A stretch of DNA of 64,000 bases from Amblyomma americanum. Lineage: Eukaryota; Arthropoda; Arachnida; Ixodida; Ixodidae. The notes under the pieces are model-generated. The model ran no database searches, was not told where the DNA came from, and worked only from the letters and a program-made list of their open reading frames with translations. Every line of letters starts with the position of its first letter. Position 1 is the first letter of the stretch. Positions 42,461 through 52,089 of the stretch are shown piece after piece. The position numbers and the translations under genes are program-made. Location of the stretch: contig NC_135507.1 of the NCBI RefSeq assembly GCF_052857255.1, positions 71,001,721-71,065,720 of the forward strand, read 5' to 3'.

Positions 42461-42790
42461 CCTTAACGCCTGTATATAAACCAGTTTGGCATGGTACTTC
42501 TTTCGAACAGCGCTCAGCACACAGCTTGGTAGAATCCGTTGGTGGTTCTCCCACAGCCTCTTCCACGTTAACCAGTCAATCTGGTGGTACGCAGCATGCC
42601 GAAACTGCCTGCACAAAATATGTGCATCAACATTTCTTTTTTCGTTATTTACTTTCTTACCTGTTTGTAAACTCTTTGCCTTTTCCAGTTGGTTCACATC
42701 CATGCTGAGCTAAGGCCACTTCCAGCACTGTCCTTGAGGCACACAGTCTTGAACTTCAGTAGAGTCAGTTCTTGGGCTAGTTGGTAATCT

Positions 42791-42958
42791 TGATTCACGT
42801 TCATAGTATTCTAGTGCAACGGCACACAGCGAAAGAAAAGAAGACGGAAAAGAAGAAGGACGAACACAGCGCTGTGTTCGTCCTTCTTCTTTTCTTCTTT
42901 TCCGTCTTCTTTTCTTTGGCTATGTGCCGTTGCGCTGGAATACTAAGAACGTGAATCA
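42791..42958. repeat. long near-perfect hairpin, arms about 80-88 bp
   Basis: The centre is CGAACACAGCGCTGTGTTCG at 42861-42880. The arms run out through GA-rich/CT-rich stretches to TGATTCACGTTC (from 42791) and GAACGTGAATCA (to 42958); one 8-base indel and a few mismatches separate them. Possible foldback element or RNA hairpin source. Confidence 0.9.
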
Positions 42959-42964
42959 GTCTTG

Positions 42965-43935
42965 AACTCTTTTGAGCTCGTTACGCACTGTGTGCCTTTT
43001 GGGTTTGTCCTGATTGCTTGCAGCTCATGGCAGCACAAGCAATTCTCTTAATCTTTCATCAGCGCGCAGCACATGCCGCTGCACCTAACTGAACAAAAAA
43101 CCGATTATATCAACCTAGTATACTTGAGCAATGCAAACATTTGCATTCATGAGCGCTTGGTCATGGCTGACGATCGACAATGGCGCCAGAATTCATACAA
43201 ATTTGTCCTTGAGTCAGAACGGCAAAGTTGTCGAGCCGCGGTACGCATATATCTGCCATAAGTAATACTGCTCGTTACCACGATACGCAACAACAGCAAC
43301 TATATATATCTCGCAGCACACTAGTTTTGATGAGCAGCACTGAGAGTTCCGAAACGCAGCCATAATTATTGTTCAAAAGCGTGTTCAGCATGCAAAAAGA
43401 AAACGCACGGAGGTAAGTGCAGAAGTTTCATGGTTGAACAGTAGCCCGAACTTGCGGCAGAAGGAAAGCACAGACGGGACCTTCCTCCCGATCACCTCGA
43501 CTCTTCGCGCTACAGTACAGCAGTGCAACCACTCCAACTCATCCAGTTTGGCATTCATTTGTAGTTCGAAAAGGCCTTCGGGAGTAATTAGGCAAGTAAC
43601 TATAAATAAATCAACAAACAAATGATTTACCCCGTGCGACTCGTGTAAGCATGCCGGTGATCTGAACTATATCACGCTTACAGGGGTTACACGAAGTTGG
43701 TGAAGAGAAAAAGAAACAGCGGAAAAAGATGCAGGAACAGGAAAAGACACGCACAGACTGTCACCGGAAAGAGGATGGTGGCCAGGGTTTTATGCAGCAG
43801 CCGTACACGACAACGTTTTAGCGCAATTTACTTTTTTTTATTGCCACTTGCACCTACACAAAAGATATGAACGTGCATGCACCTATGCAAAACATACGTA
43901 TCACTCGAGATTTGGTTTTTGTGTTACCCTGGTAG
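42965..43935. other. no gene recognised
   Basis: AT-rich, short frames only. GGAGGTAAGTGCAG at 43407 looks like a plus-strand donor but no matching exon is visible. Confidence 0.35.
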
Positions 43936-43938
43936 GAC

Positions 43939-44282
43939 GTGAAATGCCCATACTGGATTAACAAAATTTCCGGCTTGAAGGCGCCGCCATGTCGCTTCTC
44001 TATTAGCTTCTTTCAGGCGGTGGCACCAGTTTTCTCTTCTGTAGTCTGTAGTTCACAACGATTTCGGAATAGGTTTGGGCGCGCTCGTCCAGGTTCCGAC
44101 AGTGCGGCGGTTCCACGGTTACCCGCAAGCAGAGAATATGGGAATGCGCCGAATACCCCGGAGTCGATGAAGATATTGATAGCAGAGAAAGCTGGGAAGC
44201 CCTGCTGCGCAGCAAAGAACCCGCTCGGCAAAAACAAGCCGATCCGCCTGGCGGCTGATTCCGCGAAGAGATAAAATGTCAT
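43939..44282. other. unrecognised pair of overlapping open frames
   Basis: A 111-residue plus frame (43939-44274) and an 89-residue minus frame (44013-44282) overlap. The minus one is more hydrophobic. I recognise neither and see no start context, splice sites or repeats that decide between them. It may be a decayed transposon, since a retroelement-like tail follows directly. Confidence 0.2.
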
Positions 44283-44284
44283 TG

Positions 44285-44402
44285 TTAGCCTTTATTCACG
44301 GAGGCTCCGGCCCCCGCCCTCCCAGCCTGTGTGCCGGGGGTGGTGAGTAATAAAGGGTCTCCATTTCCGGTGGAAATAAAAGCTGTCATCCACCCATCTA
44401 TC
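44285..44402 (+). repeat. retroelement 3' tail
   Basis: GTGAGTAATAAAGGGTC and GGAAATAAAAGCTGTCATCC, followed by ACCCATCTATCCACTC, match the AATAAA plus short-tandem tail pattern of the LINE ends at 9.35 and 10.26 kb. Confidence 0.5.
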
Positions 44403-44404
44403 CA

Positions 44405-45645
44405 CTCGAGATTTCCAACACGTGAAGATGTCGCGACTTGACTTTCGCTGCCGGCGCACTCCGCGGCGTCGTTGGTTCCGCCGTTTTCTGAAGCTGCTGA
44501 TGGCTCGAACATTCATGGCGAAAGTCCGAACTGTTCAATACTGCTTGAATTATCCATAATTTCCAAAACGTAGTCCGTAAAAGCCAGCTGAAGCAACGCG
44601 CTACGCAGCAACGCCATCGGTGCCGGCCGGAGATCCCCGTGGATGACGTCATGACGGTCCCGACCAATCGCGGGCAAGAGCGGCGTTCGCTCGGGGCACC
44701 GGGGGCGATGGGGCACGTTTTCTTCTAAAAAACAGCTTTTTGCGCTTATTTTCGCTCTTTTTGAAGGAGATATTCTTTTTCAGTGGACTAAAAGCTATAA
44801 AATGACGTTGAGAACTCATTTTTTACGAAAAGTGCTTCAGCTTCCCTTTAAAGCTGAAGCTTAAGCGTCCTCCATTTTTTTTTTGGCACAGGTTTGGTAT
44901 GGAAGGGGTATCCGCATGCGCAGCAACACATGCCATAAGGTAGGTGCCGTATAAATTTTCTGGTATATTTCAATGCACTGCGAAATTTCCTAGGCTGGGG
45001 TGCCATACAACTGAAAGAAGGAGCAGCTCCTACGGTGTGAGCTGCACGCCGAGTAACAAAGTGCAAAGTGAATGCTGAACTACAACGTATGAATACAACG
45101 GAATTTTAACGAATAAATAAACTCGCTCCGTAAGTGCAAAGCGAAAGCGATCTGTCAGACACATCGACATTCTTGAAGAGCGTCACTCGCACAAAATTAA
45201 CTAAAGCGAAACTTGTTGGCGTTTGCAATGCGATGAATAACTGCGATCGAGTGGAAGCAGCTAAGCTTCCATGAATATCATTTCTTCTGTGTTAAGATAT
45301 TCTCGCCCCTGGTGCGGCATCAAAACAGATCCGCCTCGCTTTTGTTTTTATGACATTCTCGGTTTAGGGTGTCAGAAGCCAGAAGAAGAGCACCTTCGGG
45401 TGTAGAAACGGAGCAGTGCGAACAGAATGTGCACTGTCCACACTCGATGGTCCAGACAGCAGCATCTAAAATTCACAGGGTGACCTAATTTCATTATGTG
45501 CTAAGAAAAATAGCAATTGAAATCTTTGCATGCATTCTGGAAGCCTGTGGTATCACTCTTATTTCGATCCAGCACTGAGTCAAACCCAGAGATAACTTGG
45601 TGCACAGAAGAGTGTACATCCGAACATTCAAATCAGCTCCTATGA
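44405..45645. other. no gene recognised; short C-type fragment inside
   Basis: AAGCTGAAGCTTAAGCGTCC followed by an AT-rich run at 44850-44885 looks like the reversed start of a C-type element. The remainder shows nothing I can support. It would be 3' intron of the FN3 gene if that gene continues. Confidence 0.35.
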
Positions 45646-45647
45646 AC

Positions 45648-45752
45648 TTTCTGGAGTGGCTTCTATTGGTGGACTGTAGTGAGTTGTCCCGTCCTTGTCG
45701 TCCATGTACGCTGATACGTTGAACTTACAATTCTCCACGCCCCTGGACCAAT
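45648..45752 (-). CDS. candidate FN3 exon (second half of a domain)
   Basis: Acceptor CACTTTTCAG, then a phase-1 frame encoding DWSRGVENCKFNVSAYMDD ... HYSPPIEATP: the last strands of a fibronectin III domain (Y/F-x-V-x-A core, proline end). The first codon, split with the exon ending at 51349, would be GAT. 105 bases, phase 1 to 1. The donor assumed here (AAA/GTTCAT) is weak and the 3' border is uncertain; an internal GTAAGT after 'gagaatt' is a better donor but would cut the domain. FN3 domains act outside the cell in adhesion or ligand binding. Confidence 0.55.
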
Positions 45753-45855
45753 CTGAAAAGTGAACGAAATAGCATAAGTGCAGGGGAGGATACATTCACT
45801 AATGGCTGTGACATGTTTGACAGTTGGCGATTCGGATACAGTATGCGAAGAATAG

Positions 45856-46189
45856 GCAAAAAAGGTTAATAATAATCGGTTTTTGGGGAAAGGAAATGGC
45901 ACAGTATCTGTCTCATATATCGTTGGACACCTGAGCCGCGCCGTAGGGGAAGGGATAAAGGAGGGAGTGAAAAAAGAGGAAGAAAGAGGTGCCGTAGTGG
46001 AGGGCTGCGGAATAATTTCGACCACCTGGGGATCTTTTACGTGCATTGACATCGCACAGCACACGGGCGCCTTAGAGTTTTTCTTCCATAAAAACGCAGC
46101 CGCCGTGGTCGGGTTCGATCCCGGGAACTCCGGATCAGTAGCCGAGCGCTCTAACCACTGAGCCACCGCGGCGGGGCGCAATAAAGGTT
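45856..46189 (-). mobile_element. full-length SINE with 12-bp target duplication (one mismatch)
   Basis: Element 45868-46177, minus orientation, tail of ATT units, body and head GGTGGCTCAGTGGTTAGAGC; its B box reads GGGATCGAACCCG-like with one change. GCAAAAAAGGTT (45856-45867) and GCAATAAAGGTT (46178-46189) flank it. It lies in the FN3 gene just upstream of the 45.7-kb exon. Confidence 0.88.
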
Positions 46190-46254
46190 TGAAACAAAAA
46201 ATAAGGCGGGATTTTAAATATAGCTGAACTAAGTAGACATTCGAAAGCATGTCT

Positions 46255-46390
46255 TTAGCCTGATTAGCTCGTGGTGATTAGCATGCTGAAGAGAAGACTC
46301 CGATCGCCAGCGCCAAGAACGAAGACGACGGAGCTTTCGAATCCGCGAATCTCTTGGATGGATCAATAAATGTTTTCACTCACTCACTCT
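46255..46390 (+). repeat. retroelement 3' tail with ACTC units
   Basis: GGATGGATCAATAAATGTTT then CACTCACTCACTCT. The AATAAA plus tetranucleotide tail matches other LINE-like ends here. The body is not recognised. Confidence 0.45.
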
Positions 46391-46604
46391 ATGGAGGCGA
46401 AACGCAAAAGGCGATCGTGTGCTGTGCGATATCAGTGCACGTAGTCGAAATTAATCCGGAGCCCTCCACTACGGCTCCTATTTCTTCCTTTCTTCTTTCA
46501 CTCCCTCCCTTATCCCTTCCCATACGGCGCGGTTAAGGTGTCCAACGATATGTGAGACAGATACTGCGCCATTTCCTTTCCCCAAAAAACCAATTATTAT
46601 TATA
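46391..46604 (+). repeat. SINE copy, head missing
   Basis: From ATGGAGGCGAAACGCAAAAG to CCAATTATTATTATAAGG. The usual 'ttaaagatccccaggtgg' block is deleted near 46441. Confidence 0.8.
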
Positions 46605-46919
46605 AGGCTAAGTCGATCTGATCTGTTCACGCCGCAGATGGACGTTGATGAAAACGACGGCAAGCAATGCACAACACGAGAGTGTGCTGATATTTAACGT
46701 GGGGTGCATGTGTCAGGCTGTGGTGATTGCCCAGTACTCTCGCGCAGTGGCCTCTGAAGCTGATCTCTTCGAGCCACCGATGGCTCGACTCCCAGTCGTG
46801 GATATTGACTGTGCCTTTGCTAGGCAACGGCACAAGATACAAAGACCACAAGATTAAAAAATGACAAGATTATTGGTCACTGCTCGTGAGGGTATTGAGT
46901 GTTTTCGCATTAAAATGAT

Positions 46920-47463
46920 TATTTATTTATTTATTTTTATTTTTTTATTCATTCATTCATTCTACCCCTCAGGGCCATAGGCATTACAGAGAGGGAGTGG
47001 AAAAAGAAGAATAAAATTAGAAAAATACCGCATAGAGACAAATTTAAATAACACCTGAGTATACAATGCTAGCCATGGCTTTTCGGAACATCTCGTAATT
47101 ATTAAGGTCGGCAATATCTGCGGGAAGGAGATTCCAGTAATGTGAGCAACGCGGCAAGAATGGTTGAGAAAAATATTTGGTATTACAAGCTTCAAAACCG
47201 AATTTATGAGGATGATCAGTACGATGGGAGACATGAAATGGCTGTGGGATAAGGCGACCGCGCAGTATGGGGTGATGGTACAATTTGCGAAACAAAGCGA
47301 TACGAGCCACTTTGCGACGAAGTGACAACAATGGAAGAGAAAGACTAGATTTCATTGTAGTTATGCTTGCAGTGCGGTTGCAATCAGTGATAATGAAACG
47401 CACAGTGTTATTTTGAACCATCTCAGAAGCAGTAATCTGAATGCCATAGGTGTTTTGTGTCAC
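46920..47463 (-). pseudogene. 3' end of a CR1/Jockey-like LINE
   Basis: The minus frame 47044-47463 (RRKVARIALFRKLYHHPIL ... VSHRTDHPHKFG ... FLPRCSHYWNLLPADIAD) matches the conserved C-terminal region after RT in CR1/Jockey-type LINEs. An ATTT/ATTC-rich tail lies at 46918-46965. The RT itself is missing. A SINE was inserted just beyond 47478. Confidence 0.7.
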
Positions 47464-47478
47464 AAATTGGACGTTGTA

Positions 47479-48133
47479 CCCGAATGTTGACCAGCCGTGG
47501 TGGCGCAGCGGTTAGGGCGCTCGGCTACTGACCCGGAGTTCCCGGGTTCGATTCCGACCGCGGCGCCAGAGCTTCGATGGAGGCGAAACGCATAGGCGCC
47601 CGCGTGCTGTGCGATGTCAGCGCATATTAAAGATCTCCACGTGGTCGAAATTATTCCGGAGCCCTCCACTACGGCACCTTTTTCTTCCTTTCTTCTGTAA
47701 CTCCCTCCTTTATCCCTTCCCTTACGGTGCGGTTCAGGTGTCCGCCTGTATGAGAGACCGGTACTGTGCCATTTCCTTTCCGCAAAAATCATTTTTTTTA
47801 TTTCCCCCCGCCGCGGTGGCTCAGTGGTTAGGGCGCTCGACTACTGATCCGGAGTTCCCGGGTTCGAACCCGACCGCGGCGGCTGCGTTTTTATGGAGGA
47901 AAACCGCTAAGGCGCCCGTGTGCTGTGCGATGTCAGTGCACGTTAAAGATCCCCAGGTGGTCGAAATTATTCCGGAGCCCTCCACTACGGCACCTTTCTT
48001 CATTTCTTCTTTCACTCCCTCCCTTATCCCTTCCCTTACGGCGCGGTTCAGGTGTCCAACGATATATGAGACAGATGCTGCGCCAATTCCTTTCCCCCAA
48101 AAAACCAATTATTATTATTATTTCCCGAATGTT
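47479..48133 (+). mobile_element. two nested SINE copies sharing an outer target duplication
   Basis: CCCGAATGTT at 47479-47488 and 48124-48133 flanks both copies. The first SINE (47489-47799; head variant GGTGGCGCAGCGGTTAGGGC, B box GGGTTCGATTCCG) has its T-rich tail interrupted by the second SINE (47807-48119), itself flanked by ATTTCCC (47800-47806 and 48120-48126). The second copy is complete with intact A and B boxes. So the second inserted into the tail of the first. Confidence 0.85.
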
Positions 48134-48413
48134 CTACTCTCTCGACAGAAAAAAAAACTTTGCTAGCCAGGACGAAAGCGAGAAAAAATTCCTTGCTCAA
48201 TATTTGCCCAATATTTTTCTTAGTTATAAATCATCTTAAAAGTACTTCATTCTAGTGAGATATGGCATTCACTGCAATTCTTAAATGGCCACAAACTGAA
48301 AACAAACGGCGGGCAACTTTTATCACATTTCTCTTCGTCAGGCTCAACTTATTGACCCGTACCTGCTAATACCTCGATGGACAGAGCGCGTTAGCATGCG
48401 AAATAGGCACGCC

Positions 48414-48623
48414 ACAAGAGATAGCGGCCTCAGAAACCAAGTTTTGGGGGAAAGGAAATGGCGCAGTATCTGTCTCGCATCTCGGCAGACACATGAACCG
48501 CGCCTTAAGGGAAGGGATAAAGGAGGGAGTGAAAGAAGGAAGAAAGAGGTGCGGTAGTGGAGGGCTCCGGAGTAATTTCGACCACCTGGGGATCTTTAAC
48601 GTGCACTGACAAGAGATAGCGGC
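48414..48623 (-). mobile_element. 5'-truncated SINE with 15-bp target duplication
   Basis: Element 48429-48608: minus-oriented 3' end and body only, ending at GATCTTTAACGTGCACTG. ACAAGAGATAGCGGC flanks it exactly (48414-48428, 48609-48623). The missing tRNA-like head was therefore lost during insertion, as in incomplete reverse transcription. Confidence 0.92.
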
Positions 48624-48975
48624 TATTCTGACACAGCGTCATGCTGTGGTGATGTGCGATGGCGTGTGGAGGTGAAGGGACAGGATACGTTCTTACGAAT
48701 GCGTGAATGAACTTTTAAAACTCGAGAAAAGCACAGCCACACACGCTAAGAACGCTGTCGTTCGGCCGGGTATCTGTGTTGGACAATGACATACGGCGAT
48801 GGCGAACAACAGCGCCTAGACTTGCACGAGCGGTGTGAAGTCACGCCCGGCTGGTGTGACGTTACGCAAGTGAGGTGTGAATGCACACGCTTGCCTTTCA
48901 CGAAACGTGCAAGCAAGCGCCGGCTGGAACGAATCAATTGATCAAACCACGACTACCACTTCCCAGTAGTAACGT

Positions 48976-49636
48976 ACAGGGCCTTTCACTTAAGACTTTA
49001 CACAATTTTTAAATAAGCTGTTTGAGTTAGAAAGTCGCTTATTCGGCATAGCAGTGTCAGCGGCGTAGTACATCAGAATACAGCTGAGACGTACTATCTA
49101 GGAGGCTGGTTAACTAATATTGAATAGTTCATGTTTTAACGATTTCTAATAAGCTCCTTAATTATCTAGATGCATGTAGTCCACCGTAAGTAATATCCAT
49201 TTCAGTTTTCAGAATTTCTAAATTATGGTCACCGTCGGCGCTGTGGCCGAACAAATTTTGGCTACATCGCGCCAAAATACATGCGCTTTAGGGAAGCTTG
49301 CAGGCAAAGCAACCTCTCCAGTGCTCGGAACACATAGAAATAGTTAAAATTTGCTGGACCACAGCGCCGAGGGTAACCTGGGTTTTCGAAAGTTTAAAAA
49401 CTGATATGGATATTACTTACGGTGGGCTCCACTCCTCTCGATAATTAACGAGCCTAAGAGTAATAGTTAAAGAGTTAACTATTCAATAATAGTCAACCAG
49501 CCTGCCAGTTAGCACGTCACAGCTGTATTCCGATGTACTACAGCGCTGAAAACGCTAAGCCGAAAAAAGCGTTCTTTTAACTCAAAAAGCCTCTTTTTAA
49601 AAATTGCGTAATGTGTTATTTGAAACAACCTGTGTA
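48976..49636. mobile_element. mariner-like foldback MITE, arms about 270 bp
   Basis: 48985-49262 and 49350-49625 are imperfect reverse complements (landmark CACCGTAAGTAATATCCAT at about 49180 and, inverted, 49408-49425). The ends begin ACAGGGCCTTTCACTTAAG and close ...CAACCTGTGTA, like mariner termini (ACAGGGTGT...). TA dinucleotides stand at both edges. No transposase. A partial second copy lies at 53.7-54.1 kb. Confidence 0.65.
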
Positions 49637-49639
49637 TAG

Positions 49640-50550
49640 TGCCTGGAAGAAGAGGTTAGCCGGGGTTCTTCTCCTTTCTGAAAAGGTGACCGAAAAAGTT
49701 TCAGAGCTCAACCAGCTTAAATAGATCTAATGTGGAAAAACTTGCACGTAAAGCATGCGAAGTCTTCTTCAGTTAGCGTCTGAAACATTGATGTAATCTG
49801 GGAATAAAGCCGCGACGGCGGTCAGGCTTCTCCGGAACGTGTATCGCCATGCAAGTGCCCTCATGATGACGTCATGTACTGCGGAGATGCATGTTCAACG
49901 TAGACACGCTTGCTCGAAGGAAGAAAAGCGGCGCCACTGACTGCCAAGCTCACGGAGCGTTGTTTGGCGGCATCCAACGACACATTGCAGTGTGCAGCCG
50001 AAGGTTGCGGAAATCTGAAATCTCACCACTTATGAGGTTATCATTGAACTTCTCCTTACTTCATTACCGCAGTGAGAAAAAGCAGATTATCGGTGTCGGT
50101 GCAGCTTTAAGCGGCGATTAAACTTCACCAATTTAAATGCTAGTGCAAAAAAAATCATCCTTCACTTGCAACCTTCATACATTTGAAACCTTGATTTTGG
50201 GTAGAAATCCAAAAAAAATGTTTAACTTCTCTTTAAGCTGGTGTTGTCGCTAGACCCAAGGGTCACGCCCACAGCGCATTGCACCTGCTCGCTATCACCG
50301 TCACTGCAGTACAGCAACATAACGAAGTGTCTACTAGAAACCCAGCAGCTGCTTACCGGAATGATGCACCAGAGCTTTAGTAGGCAGTGGTTTTTGAAAG
50401 ATATTTCACAGCGCTGATTCTATCTATGTCCACCATGAGTTGAACCAGAACCCTAAGCTACTATATCTATAGGGCTTTAGAAAAGTGGGCCCTAAAGCTG
50501 AGAGTGTGCTAAAAAAAATACCGGGTCATGAGTACGGCCTAAAAAGCGCC
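49640..50550. other. no gene recognised
   Basis: Mixed sequence, probably FN3 gene intron. No exon-like frame with both splice borders was found. Confidence 0.35.
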
Positions 50551-50559
50551 CTGGGTTTA

Positions 50560-50640
50560 CATTTGAAACAAATCATAAATCATAAACAAATCATTAGCCT
50601 GAGTCGCTTTGGGACGTTAAACCCCCATAAACCATTAATC
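50560..50640 (+). repeat. 3' end of a related SINE type
   Basis: CGCTTTGGGACGTTAAACCC followed by CATAAACCATTAATCAAACC resembles the 'tttgggacgttaaacccc' 3' end I associate with another tick SINE sharing the same body. Head and body are not present. Confidence 0.45.
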
Positions 50641-50990
50641 AAACCAAACAAGACATAAATACAAGTCATAACGGGCCCAAGCAAAACTGACACTTTACAC
50701 AAACAAGGTAGTGTATTGCAGAAGTGTCTTCTAGCCTCATCACTTATTCATCGTCGATTGTCGTCGATAATGGTTGTCGCTGTAGTTTTCACAAATGAAA
50801 TTGTAAGAAAAGTCAACGGAGGCACTGCAATTCCGCACTCTTCCTTTGTGAAATTCTCGCGAACGTGCATTTTTCTTTCCGTTCGAAGAAAATACCTGCT
50901 CCAAAAAAAAAACAACTTTTTGTAGCGAAAGCTACATTGAACACGAACTCGCTGTTTCGCCATGCTCGCATTCCCACCGTGGTCGCACCG

Positions 50991-51052
50991 CACCACGTGA
51001 CCAACCACGTGATTGGTCACGTGACCAACCGCGTGACGAACCACGTGACAAC
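50991..51052. repeat. 12-bp tandem array of CACGTG palindromes
   Basis: CACGTG at 50994, 51006, 51018 and 51042, and CGCGTG at 51030, are spaced exactly 12 bases apart, joined by ACCAAC, ATTGGT, ACCAAC and ACGAAC. It is a minisatellite made of E-box-like motifs; regulatory use is speculative. Confidence 0.85.
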
Positions 51053-51097
51053 AACTAGCCAAACAACCGGACTAACCTGGACTTGCAATAAAGATTA

Positions 51098-51190
51098 ACC
51101 AAGGCTAACTAAGCTATGCCTTAGCTTTCGCTACGTATATACGTATATCCTGGCATAGCCGAGCTAAGCCCTGCCAATTTTTTTCGCTTC
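51098..51190 (-). repeat. short dispersed repeat (D type)
   Basis: TACGTATATCCTGGCATAGC with flanking TAGCTTTCGC and GCCGAGCTAAGCC is the reverse of the motif at 37.1 kb. Confidence 0.45.
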
Positions 51191-51348
51191 TTATGTCAAA
51201 TGCAACACTTTGGCTGCCTATTACTTTAATGTCAGCTCGGTTGGTGGAAATATTTGACATGCTCACATTCTTTACTGACATCATCACCTCCCTTTCATTC
51301 CGTATGAAATACACTCACGAGCCTCTAGGGACGAGACAAGTGTCTTAC

Positions 51349-51537
51349 CCTCGATGTGCGCTTCCGTGCCGTATCGGAATTCTTGCCAAATCCTTCTGTG
51401 GTAAACAAGCTTCGTTTTGTCATTGCATTTCCACGTAATCTCGATGCCGTCGTGTCTGCCCAAACTCGACGCATACCAGCGGATTATACCAGTGCGGTCA
51501 AAGGGGGTAATCGAAAGCGAAGTCAGTGCCGATGGAC
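51349..51537 (-). CDS. FN3 exon (first half of a domain)
   Basis: Acceptor TACATTTCAG and donor GTAAGA frame a 189-base open exon, phase 1 to 1. It encodes PSALTSLSITPFDRTGIIRW ... DGIEITWKCND, the first strands of an FN3 domain with the conserved Trp. The split codon with the upstream exon (ends 53215) is GGT (Gly); with the downstream exon (starts 45752) GAT (Asp). Together with that exon it makes one complete FN3 domain, so the intron lies inside the domain. Intron here about 5.6 kb. Family inferred from the fold pattern; the gene itself is not identified. Confidence 0.75.
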
Positions 51538-51663
51538 CTGAAATGTAGAAAGTAATCCTGGTGAGAAAAAGCGCAGTTCATGGTTTTTTTCTCCGACACT
51601 ATGACGTAGGACTTCATCAGTGTGACGACCACTTATGGGCACTTGAGGAGGCACTTAATGTCC

Positions 51664-52087
51664 GGCTTAAGAGTATGACGCGATAGTGGCAATGGTTTAA
51701 TGCTAACATATGCGGAATTGGTAATTCTCGACATTACATTTACAGATCCCTGAGAATCCTCACACCCGTCTTGGCGCAGTGGTGCAGCGGTTAAGCGATG
51801 CGCCACTGCCCTGCGATGGCAGGTGCTGCCATCGGTGGGGCTTGTGCGAACCAGGTTGCTCTTCCCGAGCAACGTGTGCGACCAATCAATATTTTAACTG
51901 CCACCTGCCACGGTGGTCAGTTTGCTCACAATCCGGATGGCAGATACGATGGTGCCACAAGGTCACGTGACCTACGTAGGCCATCTAAGTTGCCGGAGCG
52001 GCCGGTTGTTCAAACAGCCGCCAACGCCGCCGCCGCCACCGGGCAGTTTGTTTCCCACATGGAGGTACCAACGCTCTCGCGTTAAAA
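51664..52087 (+). mobile_element. B-type small element, both ends present
   Basis: Starts CTTAAGAGTATGACGCGATA, ends CAACGCTCTCGCGTTAAAA. The middle has GGCGCAGTGGTGCAGCGGTT followed by AAGCGATGCGCCACTG (tRNA-like A-box region), GGCAGG inverted repeats, ACTGCCACCTGCCACGGTGG and GTCACGTGACCT. Same layout as 42.05-42.46 kb in the other orientation. Non-coding. Confidence 0.65.
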
Positions 52088-52089
52088 CC

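Noticed and set aside
45663..46250. 195-residue minus-strand frame
   Set aside because: Most of it is a reversed SINE; only the last part overlaps the FN3 exon.
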